Below, in pieces: positions 26,441 through 34,870 of a stretch of DNA of 64,000 bases. Within the stretch, counting starts at the first letter, position 1. Every line of letters starts with the position of its first letter. The stretch lies in contig JAVBOM010000001.1 in NCBI GenBank assembly GCA_031550535.1, forward strand, positions 52,366 to 116,365. The letters run 5' to 3'. Both the position numbers and the translations under genes were made by a program. Source of the DNA: Avichristensenella sp031550535 (GTDB lineage Bacteria > Bacillota > Clostridia > Christensenellales > Aristaeellaceae). The notes beneath the pieces are model-generated. The model was not told the origin of the DNA, did not search any database, and saw only the letters and a program-made list of their open reading frames with translations.

Positions 26441-26480
26441 GGTAAGGATTCCTTGGTGGACTTCCTTTCATGGCAGTAAT
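26441..26480 (+). repeat. Partial family A repeat
   Basis: GGTAAGGATTCCTTGGTGGA...TTCCTTTCATGGCA: one damaged hairpin only, directly after tRNA-Gly(TCC). Confidence 0.5.
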
Positions 26481-26487
26481 ATGCTGA

Positions 26488-26518
26488 GGGGCTGTTGCAA
26501 TAGCAACAGCCCCTTTCT
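26488..26518 (+). terminator. Intrinsic terminator of the tRNA operon
   Basis: GGGGCTGTTGC-AATA-GCAACAGCCCC then TTTCT. Its end touches the stop of the convergent gene at 26517. Confidence 0.8.
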
Positions 26519-26801
26519 AGAAATACCACTTGCGTTTTTCACGCGCCAGCATCTCGCCAACGGTAGCGCTTCTTCCGCAAAACGGGCAAATGAACTCTAG
26601 CCATACGAATTTAACATCCCCATACAGAGTGATACCCTCGGGTGCTGAGAAATCATAGTATTGCCCTTCAAGCGATTTGGAGTTCACAATTCTGGAAACC
26701 CATATCCTTTGTAGAAGCTCATCACAATCAGGGCAGAAGTGCTTTCTACAATAGACAAAGAATGGACTTCTAATGGTCCACTTTATGCCGTTGTACTTCA
26801 T
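26517..26801 (-). CDS. Small zinc-ribbon-like protein
   Basis: A 94-residue protein started at ATG 26801 (GGGGGAG upstream). Two CXXC pairs, CPDCDELL near 26 and CPFCGRSA near 76, suggest a split zinc ribbon; the C-terminus is basic and aromatic (REKRKWYF). It is more AT-rich than its surroundings. Codons upstream of 26801 run through a family A repeat and are not protein-like. The function is unknown; a nucleic-acid or adaptor role is typical of such folds. Confidence 0.6.
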   Translation of the reverse strand: MKYNGIKWTIRSPFFVYCRKHFCPDCDELLQRIWVSRIVNSKSLEGQYYDFSAPEGITLYGDVKFVWLEFICPFCGRSATVGEMLAREKRKWYF

Positions 26802-26840
26802 ACAGCGCTCCCCCTCCGTTGTTGTGGCGATGCTGCTCTG

Positions 26841-26907
26841 AAGCGGGAAGATTTCTGGTGAAATCCTCCCAGGGCGCCTGATTTTTCCAGTCGGCACCGC
26901 CATCAAG
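26841..26907 (+). repeat. Family A palindromic repeat
   Basis: GCGGGAAGATTTCTGGTGAAATCCTCC then GGGCGCCTGATTTTTCCAGTC and GGCACCGCC, upstream of the zinc-ribbon gene. Confidence 0.7.
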
Positions 26908-27019
26908 GAAACCTGGGCCAACGCCAATGAGAAATTCTGCTTTATGCGCATGGCCGCGGTTTGCCGCGAGCCCCTTCGGCCCACTTTTCCCCCGCGTCGT
27001 ACGCAACCGGAGAATCGCC

Positions 27020-28753
27020 CTAAAACGTCACCGTGATCTCCGTGCCCTCGCCCACGCGGCTGCTGAGCGCCACGCGCGCCCCGTGCAGGATGGCCCCGTG
27101 CTTGACGATCGACAGGCCCAGGCCCGTGCCGCCCGTGCTGCGGCTGTGGCTCTTATCCACGCGGTAGAATCGCTCGAATACTTTTTCCTGGTGTTCCGGC
27201 GCAATGCCGACGCCCGTGTCCGCGACGGTGACGGCAACACCGCCATCATCCGCGCGGGCCACGGTGACGCGCACCTGCCCGCCCGCCCGGTTGTACTTCA
27301 CGCCGTTCTCGACGAGGTTGAACAGCATCTCCTCCAGCACGGACCGCACGCCCGTCACCGCCAGGTCCTCGCCCTCCGCCGCGAGGGTCACCTGTGCCTT
27401 GTTTGCGGCGGGAGCAAGGCGGGACAGCACCTCGTCCGCGAGCGACAGCAGCGCGACGGCCTCCTTTTCGGCCGGGGCCTTGCGCTCGTCGAGCCTGGAC
27501 AGCGCGAGGATATCCTCGATCAGGGTGATCAGCCGGAGCGCCTCCCGGTGAATCTTCCCGGCGGCCTCGGATGTGTCCTCCGGCCGCACCATGCCGGCCG
27601 CGAGCATCTCCGCGTACCCGGCGATGGACGTGAGCGGCGTTTTCAGTTCATGTGATACGTTGGCGGAAAACTCGCGCCGCGCCTCCTCGGCCCGCTCGCG
27701 CTCCGTGATGTCCAGCAGCAGCAGGATCGCCCCGCCCGCCGCGCCGCCGTCCAGCACGGGGTTCGCCAGAAGCTGGTATACGCGCCCGCCACGCGTGAGC
27801 TTCGCTTCCGCCGTGCTGCCGGACAGCGCGCGCTCCACGGCGTCGCGCATGACCAGGTCGCGGTCCAGTACCAGATAGTGGCTCCCGGCGGGATAGTGCG
27901 GGGTGGCCGCCCGCGCGCCTGTCACGCCGAACAGTCGCACCGCGCTTTGGTTGACGGACAGCACCACGCCGTCCTTGCCCAGCACGACCAGCCCCTCGGA
28001 CATGTTCCGCGTGATCGTGTCAAACGACCGCGTGTGTTCGTCCATTGCGCGCATCTGCGCGGCGATGCGGTCGTTCTGCGCGGCCAGCCGCCCCAGCAGG
28101 GGGGTTAGTTCCTCGTAGACGTCGTTTTCGTCCGGGCGGTCCAGGTCGATGGCGACGACCGGCTTGATAAGCCGCACGGTCAGCCCGTCAGCGGTGAACA
28201 CCGCGATCGCCAGCGCCAGCAGCAGAATCACGATCAGCGATGGCACCAGCCCCATCGCCACGCCCGCGACCGAGCGCCGGGATTCCGCCAATCGAAGCAC
28301 CGTGCCGTCCGGGAGGCGCAGCGCGTAGTAGTACGTCTTTTCCCCCAGCGTCTCCGACAGGCGGCTGTCGTGCCCCTCGTCGGCCGCGAGGGCCTCCCGG
28401 ACCTCCGCGCGGTCCGCGTGGTTCTCCATGGTCGCGGCATCCGCGCCGCTGTCGTACAGCACCGCGCCGTCCGGCGCGACCCACGTCACGCGCATGGGGC
28501 GCAGCGCCGTTCGAGCGGCCCGGAGCGTGGTTTCCGTCGCGGCTGTGGCCGAAGCGGCGGTGTCGCCCGCACCGGCGGTATCCGGCGTTGCCGTACCGAA
28601 AATCCCCACCGCCAGCGCCCTGGCCGCGCTCTCCAGCGCGCCGTATGCCTGCCCCTCAAAGGCGCTATATACGCGGGGTATCGTGAACGCCAGCAACAGC
28701 ACCGCCGTCAGCAGCGCCACCAGCAGCATGGACCCCGCAATTCGCCGCCTCAT
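27020..28753 (-). CDS. phoR: Phosphate-sensing histidine kinase PhoR
   Basis: A 577-residue membrane kinase started at ATG 28753. TM1 is about 5-25, an extracellular alanine/threonine-rich sensor region about 26-150, TM2 about 165-187, then HAMP-like linker, a PAS domain (about 235-345), HisKA with SANVSHELKTPLTSIAGYAE (phosphorylated His near 370) and HATPase_c with LVENGVKYN, DTGVGIA and GGTGLGLSIVK. It phosphorylates PhoB when phosphate is low. It follows phoB in the same direction, but the 375-bp gap is packed with family C and A repeats, so it may be poorly coupled to the operon. Confidence 0.93.
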   Translation of the reverse strand: MRRRIAGSMLLVALLTAVLLLAFTIPRVYSAFEGQAYGALESAARALAVGIFGTATPDTAGAGDTAASATAATETTLRAARTALRPMRVTWVAPDGAVLYDSGADAATMENHADRAEVREALAADEGHDSRLSETLGEKTYYYALRLPDGTVLRLAESRRSVAGVAMGLVPSLIVILLLALAIAVFTADGLTVRLIKPVVAIDLDRPDENDVYEELTPLLGRLAAQNDRIAAQMRAMDEHTRSFDTITRNMSEGLVVLGKDGVVLSVNQSAVRLFGVTGARAATPHYPAGSHYLVLDRDLVMRDAVERALSGSTAEAKLTRGGRVYQLLANPVLDGGAAGGAILLLLDITERERAEEARREFSANVSHELKTPLTSIAGYAEMLAAGMVRPEDTSEAAGKIHREALRLITLIEDILALSRLDERKAPAEKEAVALLSLADEVLSRLAPAANKAQVTLAAEGEDLAVTGVRSVLEEMLFNLVENGVKYNRAGGQVRVTVARADDGGVAVTVADTGVGIAPEHQEKVFERFYRVDKSHSRSTGGTGLGLSIVKHGAILHGARVALSSRVGEGTEITVTF

Positions 28754-28796
28754 ACGTCTCCCCCTTACACGAATTCCGACCTTTAGTGCATCGTCG

Positions 28797-29025
28797 CGAC
28801 GGATCTTTTTCCGTTCCTCCGCGTCGTACCCGCCCCGCCATTGTCGCGCTCGCCCTTCGGTTGATCGCGCACCCCGGCATTGTCGCGCTGTGCGCATTCG
28901 CGGCCATCGCGCTGTGCCGCAGGGCACCTTCGGGTCGCTTCATCCCGCACTGCGTGCGCTTCCCTTCGGTGCAGCGGGCGCTCAGTTCCGGTTTTGTGGC
29001 GGGGTGAACCTACACCTCGCTCCGA
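28797..29025. repeat. Family C degenerate tandem array
   Basis: In the orientation opposite to the array at 24.8 kb: CCCCGCCATTGTCGCGCT, CCCCGGCATTGTCGCGCTG, CCATCGCGCTGTGCCGC, then GGGTCGCTTCATC and CTTCCCTTCGGTG. It lies between phoB and the phoR start. Unlike the other two arrays it is not clearly nested in family A; a complete A copy lies beside it at 29074. Confidence 0.65.
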
Positions 29026-29073
29026 CGCCTTGTTGAACGGAAAAAACTCTCGCTGCTTTGGATGTGTTACAGA

Positions 29074-29132
29074 GACGGCGGCGCGATTTGGAAAATCGGG
29101 CGCCATAAGGGGATTTCGTGAGAAATCCCTAC
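29074..29132 (-). repeat. Family A repeat supplying the stop codon of phoB
   Basis: GACGGCGGCGCGATTTGGAAAATCGGGCGCC, ATAA, GGGGATTTCGTGAGAAATCCC, TACC. The CTA at 29129-29131 in its terminal bases is the TAG stop of phoB on the minus strand. Confidence 0.8.
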
Positions 29133-29809
29133 CGCTCTTCATTCGTTTCAAATCGATACCCCACGCCGCGCACCGTCTGCACCCAGGCCCCGTACAGCCC
29201 CATTTTGCGCCGGAGTGTCTGCACGTGCACATCCACGGTGCGCGTGCCGCCCGCGTAGGCCGCGTCCCATACGGCGTCCAGCAGCTTCTCCCGGCTGAAC
29301 GCCACGCCCTGGTGCTCCATCAGGTAGCGCAGCAGCTCAAATTCCTTCAATGTCAAGTCGATGGACGCGCTGTCCGCCTCGCACGAATGCCGCTCCGTGT
29401 CCAGCACCAGCGGCCCCGCGACGAGCTTCTTCGCCCGCTCGGGCGGCTGCGCGCGGCGGAGCAGCGCCTTCACCCGCGCCACCAGCTCCAGAATGCTGAA
29501 GGGCTTGGCGATGTAGTCGTCCGCGCCCTCGTTCAGCCCGCGCACGCGGTCCAGCTCCGCGCCTTTGGCCGTCAGGAGGATGACAGGGATGTCCCGTGTG
29601 CTGGCCTGGCTCCGGAACCGCCGCAGGATGGACAGGCCGTCCTCCCCGGGCAGCATCAGGTCCAGCAGCACCAAGTCTGGCCGCGCCCTGTCGCACGCGT
29701 CCCAAAAAGGCGCGGCGGCCGCGAAGCCCTCCGCCTCAAAGCCGGACTGGCGCAGCGCGTACAGGATCATGTCGCGGATGTCCGCCTCGTCCTCGACCGA
29801 GTAGATCAT
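29129..29809 (-). CDS. phoB: Response regulator PhoB/PhoP
   Basis: A 226-residue OmpR-type regulator started at ATG 29809 (GGAGAG upstream). The receiver domain (1-120) has acidic residues SVEDEAD, phospho-acceptor Asp in LVLLDLMLPGEDGL near 52, ILLTAKG with Thr, and the Lys in IAKPFS near 103. The winged-helix DNA-binding domain (135-226) includes LTLKEFELLRYLM and TRTVDVHVQTLRRKMG. It binds Pho boxes such as those upstream of pstS. Its ATG overlaps the phoU stop by four bases, and its last codons end at a family A insertion. Confidence 0.95.
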   Translation of the reverse strand: MIYSVEDEADIRDMILYALRQSGFEAEGFAAAAPFWDACDRARPDLVLLDLMLPGEDGLSILRRFRSQASTRDIPVILLTAKGAELDRVRGLNEGADDYIAKPFSILELVARVKALLRRAQPPERAKKLVAGPLVLDTERHSCEADSASIDLTLKEFELLRYLMEHQGVAFSREKLLDAVWDAAYAGGTRTVDVHVQTLRRKMGLYGAWVQTVRGVGYRFETNEER

Positions 29810-30462
29810 TGCTCGTCTCTCCTGTGCGTGCCGGTGATGGCGAACTCCACCCACTCGGCGATGTTCGTCGCGTGGTCGCCGATGCGCTCCAGGTACTTGG
29901 CGATCATCAGCAGATCCAGCGCCTGCCCGCCCGAATCGGCCCGCTGTTCAATGAGTTCAATGAGTTCATTCTTAATATGGTCAAACAGGCCGTCCACCAC
30001 GTCGTCGTGGTCGATCACCTTGTTCGCCAGCGCCAGATCGCGGGACACGAACGCGTCGATGGACGCCTTCACCATCCACATGGTTTCCCTCGCCATCTCG
30101 GGGATGTGCTCCAGCCGCTTGACGAACGGCGCGCCGTTCAGCATCAGCACGATTTCCGCGATGTCCGCCGCCTGGTCGCCGATGCGCTCCATGTCCGTAA
30201 TCATTTTCAACGCCGCCGAGATCAGGCGCAGGTCCTTCGCCACGGGCTGCTGTTGGAGCAGCAGCTTCAGGCACATGGATTCGATCTCCCGCTCCTTCTC
30301 GTCGGTCTTTACGTCAAAGGCGAGCACTTCGCGCGCCAGGTCCAGGTCGCGGTCCGCCAGCGCCCGGGACGCTTGCTCGATCGCGTATTCCACCATCGCG
30401 CCCATCTCGATCAAGGCCGCGTTCAGCTTCAGCAGTTGTTCGTCAAAGCGGCTGCGCATCAT
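29806..30462 (-). CDS. phoU: Phosphate signalling regulator PhoU
   Basis: A 218-residue all-helical protein with two tandem PhoU three-helix bundles. Each carries the conserved metal-site pattern: SAALKMITDMERIGDQAADIA near 80-100 and LLMIAKYLERIGDHATNIAE near 180-200. It links the Pst transporter to PhoR and restrains phosphate uptake. The start at ATG 30462 (GGGGAGG upstream; a second ATG follows at once) overlaps the pstB stop, and the end overlaps the phoB start, so translation is coupled. Confidence 0.95.
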   Translation of the reverse strand: MMRSRFDEQLLKLNAALIEMGAMVEYAIEQASRALADRDLDLAREVLAFDVKTDEKEREIESMCLKLLLQQQPVAKDLRLISAALKMITDMERIGDQAADIAEIVLMLNGAPFVKRLEHIPEMARETMWMVKASIDAFVSRDLALANKVIDHDDVVDGLFDHIKNELIELIEQRADSGGQALDLLMIAKYLERIGDHATNIAEWVEFAITGTHRRDEQ

Positions 30463-31283
30463 CCAAACCTCCCCGTGATGTAGTCCTCGGTCCGTTGATC
30501 CTTCGGCATGGAGAAGAGGTCCTCCGTGCCGCCCGCCTCGACAATCTCGCCCAGTAGGAAGAACGCCGTTCGGTCCGATACGCGGACCGCCTGCTGCATA
30601 TTGTGGGTGACAATGACGATCGTATACCGCTGCTTCAGCGCCATGCACAGTTCTTCGATGCGCGACGTGGAGATCGGGTCCAGCGCGCTCGTCGGTTCGT
30701 CCATCAGCAACACCTCTGGCTCCACGGCGAGCGCCCGCGCGATGCACAGCCGCTGTTGCTGCCCGCCGGAGAGGCCCAGCGCGCTCTTTTTCAGCCGGTC
30801 CTTCAGTTCATCCCAGATGGCCGCGCTGCGGAGCGACGCCTCCACGATTTCGTCCAGCTTCACCTTGCCGTGCACCCCGTGCGTGCGCGGGCCGTAGGCC
30901 ACGTTGTCGTACACGCTCATGGGGAAGGGGTTGGGCTTCTGGAACACCATGCCCACGCGCTTGCGGAGCAGGCTTATATCCATTCCTGGGTGGCGGCGCT
31001 GATTTGAAAAATCGGGCGCCATAAGGGGATTTCGCAAGAAATCCCTACCTCCATAAATACTTTCGCCGTCCAGGGTGACGCTTCCTTCCACGCGGCAGCC
31101 CTCCACCAGATCATTCATCCGGTTGAGCGTTTTTAGCAGCGTGGACTTGCCGCAGCCCGACGGGCCGATCAGCGCGGTGATCTGCCGTTCCGGCACATCC
31201 AGGCTCACGGTTTTCAGCGCCTGGAAGTCGCCGTAGTATAGGTTCAGGTCCTGGACCTGCATTTTAGGCGTATTGCTCTGCAT
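30459..31283 (-). CDS. pstB: Phosphate ABC transporter ATPase PstB with 20-residue repeat insertion
   Basis: A 274-residue ATPase with Walker A GPSGCGKST near 40, signature LGLSGGQQQRLCIARAL, Walker B EVLLMDEPTSALD and switch His in VIVTHNMQQA. It powers high-affinity phosphate import. Between LDGESIY and DISLLRKRVGMVFQ the normal 4-6-residue linker is replaced by about 25 residues including RDFLRNPLMAPDFSNQRRH, encoded exactly by a family A repeat at 30991-31051 read in frame. The rest is intact and canonical, so the enzyme is probably functional with an extra surface loop. Confidence 0.95.
   Translation of the reverse strand: MQSNTPKMQVQDLNLYYGDFQALKTVSLDVPERQITALIGPSGCGKSTLLKTLNRMNDLVEGCRVEGSVTLDGESIYGGRDFLRNPLMAPDFSNQRRHPGMDISLLRKRVGMVFQKPNPFPMSVYDNVAYGPRTHGVHGKVKLDEIVEASLRSAAIWDELKDRLKKSALGLSGGQQQRLCIARALAVEPEVLLMDEPTSALDPISTSRIEELCMALKQRYTIVIVTHNMQQAVRVSDRTAFFLLGEIVEAGGTEDLFSMPKDQRTEDYITGRFG
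30991..31051 (-). repeat. Family A repeat inserted in frame inside pstB
   Basis: A near-perfect copy: GGCGGCGCTGATTTGAAAAA, TCGGGCGCCATAA, GGGGATTTCGCAAGAAATCCC, TACC. It contributes 20 codons without disturbing the reading frame of pstB. Confidence 0.92.
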
Positions 31284-31286
31284 AGT

Positions 31287-32096
31287 CTACCCCTTCTGGA
31301 TGCGCCGCGCGATGAAGCCGGACAGCGCGTTGATGCCGAACACCACGAGCAGCAGCACCACGGCGGTGGCGTATGCCTCCCCCGTGTGCAGGCCCTCATT
31401 GGACAGCGCGTACATGTGCACGGCGAGCGTGCGGCCCGAGGACAGCAGGCTGCTGGGCAGCGCGGCCACCGTGCCCGCCGTGTAGATCAGCGCCGCCGTC
31501 TCGCCGACGATGCGCCCCACGGCGAGGATGATGCCGGCCAGGATGCCTGGCGACGCCGACGGCAGCACGATGCGGAACACCGTGCGCAGCCGTCCCGCGC
31601 CCAGGCCGAACGAACCCTCGCGGTATATGTCCGGCACGGCGACGAGCGCCTCCTCCGTTGTCCGCAGCACGAGCGGCAGAATCATGATTCCGAGCGTCAG
31701 CGCGCCCGCAAGAATCGAGAAGCCCATTTTCAGCGCCGTGACGAAGAACAGCAGGCCGAACAGCCCGTAGATGATCGACGGCACGCCGGACAGCGTTTCC
31801 GTCGTCACGCGGACCAGCGCGACCAGCTTGCTGCCGCGCCTGGCGTACTCCACCAGATAGATGGCCGCGAACACGCCCAGCGGCACCGCCACCAGCAGCG
31901 CCAGCGCGGTCATGATGAGCGTGTTGACGATGGCGGGGAACATGGACACGTTGTCCGACGTGTAGTTCAGCGCGAACAGCTCCGGCTTCAGGTGCGGGAT
32001 GCCCTTGAACAGAATATACCCGACGATCAGCAGCATCACGCCCATCGTTAGCGCGGCGGCCCCCTTGACCAGAGTGCGAAGCACGCGGGACATCAT
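31287..32096 (-). CDS. pstA: Phosphate ABC transporter permease PstA
   Basis: A 269-residue six-helix permease started at ATG 32096 (AAGGAGG, 8 bases). Typical PstA features are SGVPSIIYGLFGLLFF near 120, LRTTEEALVAVPDIYREGSF and a second-half GRIVGETAALIYTAG. It forms the phosphate channel with PstC. The start overlaps the pstC stop by four bases; the stop is 3 bp before pstB. Confidence 0.95.
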   Translation of the reverse strand: MMSRVLRTLVKGAAALTMGVMLLIVGYILFKGIPHLKPELFALNYTSDNVSMFPAIVNTLIMTALALLVAVPLGVFAAIYLVEYARRGSKLVALVRVTTETLSGVPSIIYGLFGLLFFVTALKMGFSILAGALTLGIMILPLVLRTTEEALVAVPDIYREGSFGLGAGRLRTVFRIVLPSASPGILAGIILAVGRIVGETAALIYTAGTVAALPSSLLSSGRTLAVHMYALSNEGLHTGEAYATAVVLLLVVFGINALSGFIARRIQKG

Positions 32097-32956
32097 GCGC
32101 TCGCCCTCCTTTTCAACGCGGACAGCAGCAGGTTGATCAGCAGCACGAACGCGAACAGCACCACGGCCGTCGCGATCAGCGCGCCCCGGTGCAGGTCCAC
32201 GGCGTAGCCCATCTCCATCATTACATTCGTGGTCAGCGTGCGCAGACCGGACAGCAATCCCTTCGGCATGCGCGGCTGGTTGCCGATCACCATCGCGACC
32301 GCGGTCGTCTCCCCCAGCGCGCGGCCCGCGCCCAGCACCACGCCCGCCAGCACGCCCGACTTTGCCGCCGGGAAAACCGCGAAGAACACGCTCCGCTCGT
32401 GCGTGGCACCCAGCGCCAGCGAGCCCTCGTAGTAGCTCTCCGGCACGGCGCGCAGTGCCGCCTCCGCCACGGTGATGATGGTGGGCAGCGTCATGATGGC
32501 CAATAAAACGGACCCGGCGAGCAGGCTGTACCCCTTGCCGCCGAAAATGCTCCGGATGGCGGGCACCAGCACCGTCAGGCCGAAAAAGCCGTACACCACC
32601 GAAGGGATGCCCGCCAGCAGCGACACGGCGGGCTTCAGGACCCGGTACAGCCCGCGCGGACAGAACCGGGCGAGGTAAACCGCCGTGAGCAGCGCGATGG
32701 GCGCGCCCAGCACCATGGCCCCGGCGGTGATGTACACGCTGCCCAGGATCATCGGCAGGATGCCGTACAGGCCGTTCGCGGGCTTCCATGTCTCGCCCAG
32801 CAGGAACTTCAGCGGCCCGATTTGACCGATCGCGGGCACGCCGTTTGCCAGCAGGAACAAGCAAATCAGCGCGACCGCAAGAATGGAAGCGCAGGCGGCG
32901 CATAAGAACACCGCCCGCATGATGTTTTCCCGAAAAGCGTTGCCGCTGCTTTTCAT
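32093..32956 (-). CDS. pstC: Phosphate ABC transporter permease PstC
   Basis: A 287-residue six-helix permease. Signatures are LAGIPSVVYGFFGLTVLVP near 115, AEAALRAVPESYYEGSLALG near 165 and GAGRALGETTAVAMVIGNQP near 205. Partner of PstA. It starts 8 bp after the pstS stop and overlaps the pstA start. Confidence 0.95.
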   Translation of the reverse strand: MKSSGNAFRENIMRAVFLCAACASILAVALICLFLLANGVPAIGQIGPLKFLLGETWKPANGLYGILPMILGSVYITAGAMVLGAPIALLTAVYLARFCPRGLYRVLKPAVSLLAGIPSVVYGFFGLTVLVPAIRSIFGGKGYSLLAGSVLLAIMTLPTIITVAEAALRAVPESYYEGSLALGATHERSVFFAVFPAAKSGVLAGVVLGAGRALGETTAVAMVIGNQPRMPKGLLSGLRTLTTNVMMEMGYAVDLHRGALIATAVVLFAFVLLINLLLSALKRRASA

Positions 32957-32963
32957 GGCCGCT

Positions 32964-33818
32964 TTACTCCTCCACGCCGGACCACTCGGTCACGTCGCCC
33001 GTGTAGATGGCGCGCACGGCTTCGCTCGTGATCGCTTCCATCGGGTTTTCCTTGTTCACGATGACCGCGATGCCGTCCATGGCGATGGCTACCGGGGTGA
33101 GGCCCTTCTCTATCTCGCTGTCCTTCAGATCGCGCGACGCCATGCCGATGTCGCAGATGCCGTCGATGGTGGACTGCATGCCGATGGAGGAGTCGCTCTG
33201 CTGAATCTCGATCTCCGCGCCTGCGTTCACGGCCAGGTACGCTTCCTTCAGCTTCTCCATCACCGGGGTGACGGACGAGGAGCCCGCGACGACGATCTTG
33301 CCGGGGGCGGAACCCGCGTAGGCGGCGGCGCTGTCATCGACCGCGATGTAGCCGTTTGCCTCGACAACCGCCTGGCCTTCGGCCGACAGGATGTAGGCGA
33401 CAAAGTCGTTCGCGGCGTCGGACGCGTTCGCGCCGAGCGCGATGTTGAACGGGCGAGCGATCTTGTACTCGCCGGCCTTGATGGCGTCGGTCGTGGCGGG
33501 CGCGCCGTCCACGGCCAGGGCCTTCACGGAATCGTTCAGGGAACCGAGCGATACGTAGCCGATGGCGGCCGGATCGCCCGCGACGCCGCCCAGCATGACG
33601 GACGTGGCGTTGGTGATGATCGCCTCTTCCGTGGTCATGTCAACCTTCTGGCCCGCGTCGTTCTTCACTTCCACGCCGAACAGCTCGATGAACGCGCCGC
33701 GCGTGCCGGAGCCATCCTCGCGGGAGATGACGGTGATTTCGGCATCGGCGTTAAACGCCGCCAGGGCCGGGGCAGCCGCGAGCATCAACGCGGCCAGAAT
33801 CGCAAGAAATTTCTTCAT
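32964..33818 (-). CDS. pstS: Phosphate-binding protein PstS with permuted lobes
   Basis: A 284-residue exported protein with a signal peptide (MKKFLAILAALMLAAAPALA) and no lipobox cysteine. The order of PstS elements is swapped: the segment normally in the second half, ITVISREDGSGTRGAFIEL, comes first (about 30-48), and the segment that normally follows the signal peptide, VVAGSSSVTPVMEKLKEAY, comes near 160. It ends at IYTGDVTEW, which is mid-protein in E. coli PstS. I recall this layout from other Clostridia, so it is a lineage feature rather than damage. First gene of the pst operon, downstream of Pho boxes. Confidence 0.9.
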   Translation of the reverse strand: MKKFLAILAALMLAAAPALAAFNADAEITVISREDGSGTRGAFIELFGVEVKNDAGQKVDMTTEEAIITNATSVMLGGVAGDPAAIGYVSLGSLNDSVKALAVDGAPATTDAIKAGEYKIARPFNIALGANASDAANDFVAYILSAEGQAVVEANGYIAVDDSAAAYAGSAPGKIVVAGSSSVTPVMEKLKEAYLAVNAGAEIEIQQSDSSIGMQSTIDGICDIGMASRDLKDSEIEKGLTPVAIAMDGIAVIVNKENPMEAITSEAVRAIYTGDVTEWSGVEE

Positions 33819-33867
33819 TTTCGTCCTCCTCATTTTTTGTCCTTCTTTTTTTCTCTACGGGTACAGC

Positions 33868-33938
33868 ATAATAAAGGATGATTCAGGACGAATACAGGGA
33901 ATGTAAAGTCCATGTAAAATGATGTTTCGCAATGTAAA
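33868..33938 (-). promoter_or_regulatory. Pho boxes and promoter of the pst operon
   Basis: On the minus strand TTTACAT occurs at 33932-33938, 33912-33918 and 33901-33907; the last two are spaced 11 bp, as in PhoP/PhoB direct-repeat sites. A -10-like TATTAT (33868-33873) lies 27 bp downstream of the last repeat, and pstS starts 50 bp later. This places PhoB binding in the activator position. The rest of the 33819-34213 gap is AT-rich without a credible gene; a GC hairpin CCCCTCCGGC-GAT-GGCCGGAGGGG at 34181-34205 lies just past the next gene's stop. Confidence 0.75.
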
Positions 33939-34213
33939 GGATCGCCATCCCGCCATTTCCCCGGAACGTTCATGGAATTCTAACATGGAATTCATCTGGG
34001 GTTCATGTTGGCGCGGTACACTGTGCCTAACAACAAAAGAGAATGTAAAAAAGCGAAGGGATGTGAAAGCGTTGGACGAGCAGATTGGGCAAGTGGCAGC
34101 GAAGAAAAAGGGGGGATGCGTATCGGGCAAATGAACGAAAAAAAGCGCGGACAAGCGCCGCATCCACCCTGTATTTACATACCCCTCCGGCGATGGCCGG
34201 AGGGGATTTGCTT

Positions 34214-34828
34214 TTAGCGGGCAAAAGCTCCCCGTACCGAGCACCACGGCCCCGGCCATAACGCGTCCAGGACGACCGGAACCGCTTCCTCAAGCAAGGC
34301 CCCCGGCCCCAGCGACAAGATGCGCAGCAGCGCCTCCGCGATGCCGCCGAACACGAGCCTGCTTGACCCCACCACGCATTCCGCCGCAGTCGTTACGTCA
34401 AGAATTCCCGCTAGCTTACTGGGCGACTCCTGCGCGAACGCCCGGACCGTATCGGCCACCTTGCCGGCATACTCCTGTGGGAACGACGAGAACACTTGGC
34501 TCTTGTTGAATGCCAGGGTATCGTCATAGCGCGCGATGTTCAGATTGTGGCTAGAGAACGAGGCACCCCGTTCGTCATAGCGCACCCGCGCGCGCAACTC
34601 GCCATGCGCCGGGCGGACCGTCAACCCCAGCAGACCATAGCTGCTGGCGTGCCGCGCGGAAAAACACACTTCGAGCGCCAGTTGCCCCGCGCGCGGCGCG
34701 CCCGCAGCGCATACGAGCTCGGCGACTTCTATCAAACCCGAACCCATAATCGGGGAGGCGGGCAGTTCATCCGCCCACAGTGACGCCCTGGCGCGAAAGG
34801 CGGACGGAGCCTCAAAAAGCAGATTCAT
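34214..34828 (-). CDS. Uncharacterised protein
   Basis: A 204-residue protein with GGAG upstream of ATG 34828. It has no signal peptide or membrane segment. The central part (LNIARYDDTLAFNKSQVFSS) and a hydrophobic C-terminal region (FGGIAEALLRILSLGPGALL) match no family I know. It follows the GH172 gene by 42 bp in the same direction and probably shares its transcript. Codon use is as GC-rich as the neighbours, supporting a real host gene. Confidence 0.55.
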   Translation of the reverse strand: MNLLFEAPSAFRARASLWADELPASPIMGSGLIEVAELVCAAGAPRAGQLALEVCFSARHASSYGLLGLTVRPAHGELRARVRYDERGASFSSHNLNIARYDDTLAFNKSQVFSSFPQEYAGKVADTVRAFAQESPSKLAGILDVTTAAECVVGSSRLVFGGIAEALLRILSLGPGALLEEAVPVVLDALWPGPWCSVRGAFAR

Positions 34829-34870
34829 AAGCGGTTTTCTCCTATGAATGGGAACCAGAGGCTTTATGCC

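Noticed and set aside
27878..28786. Plus-strand genes inside phoR
   Set aside because: phoR is complete and canonical on the minus strand; the plus frames are compositional.
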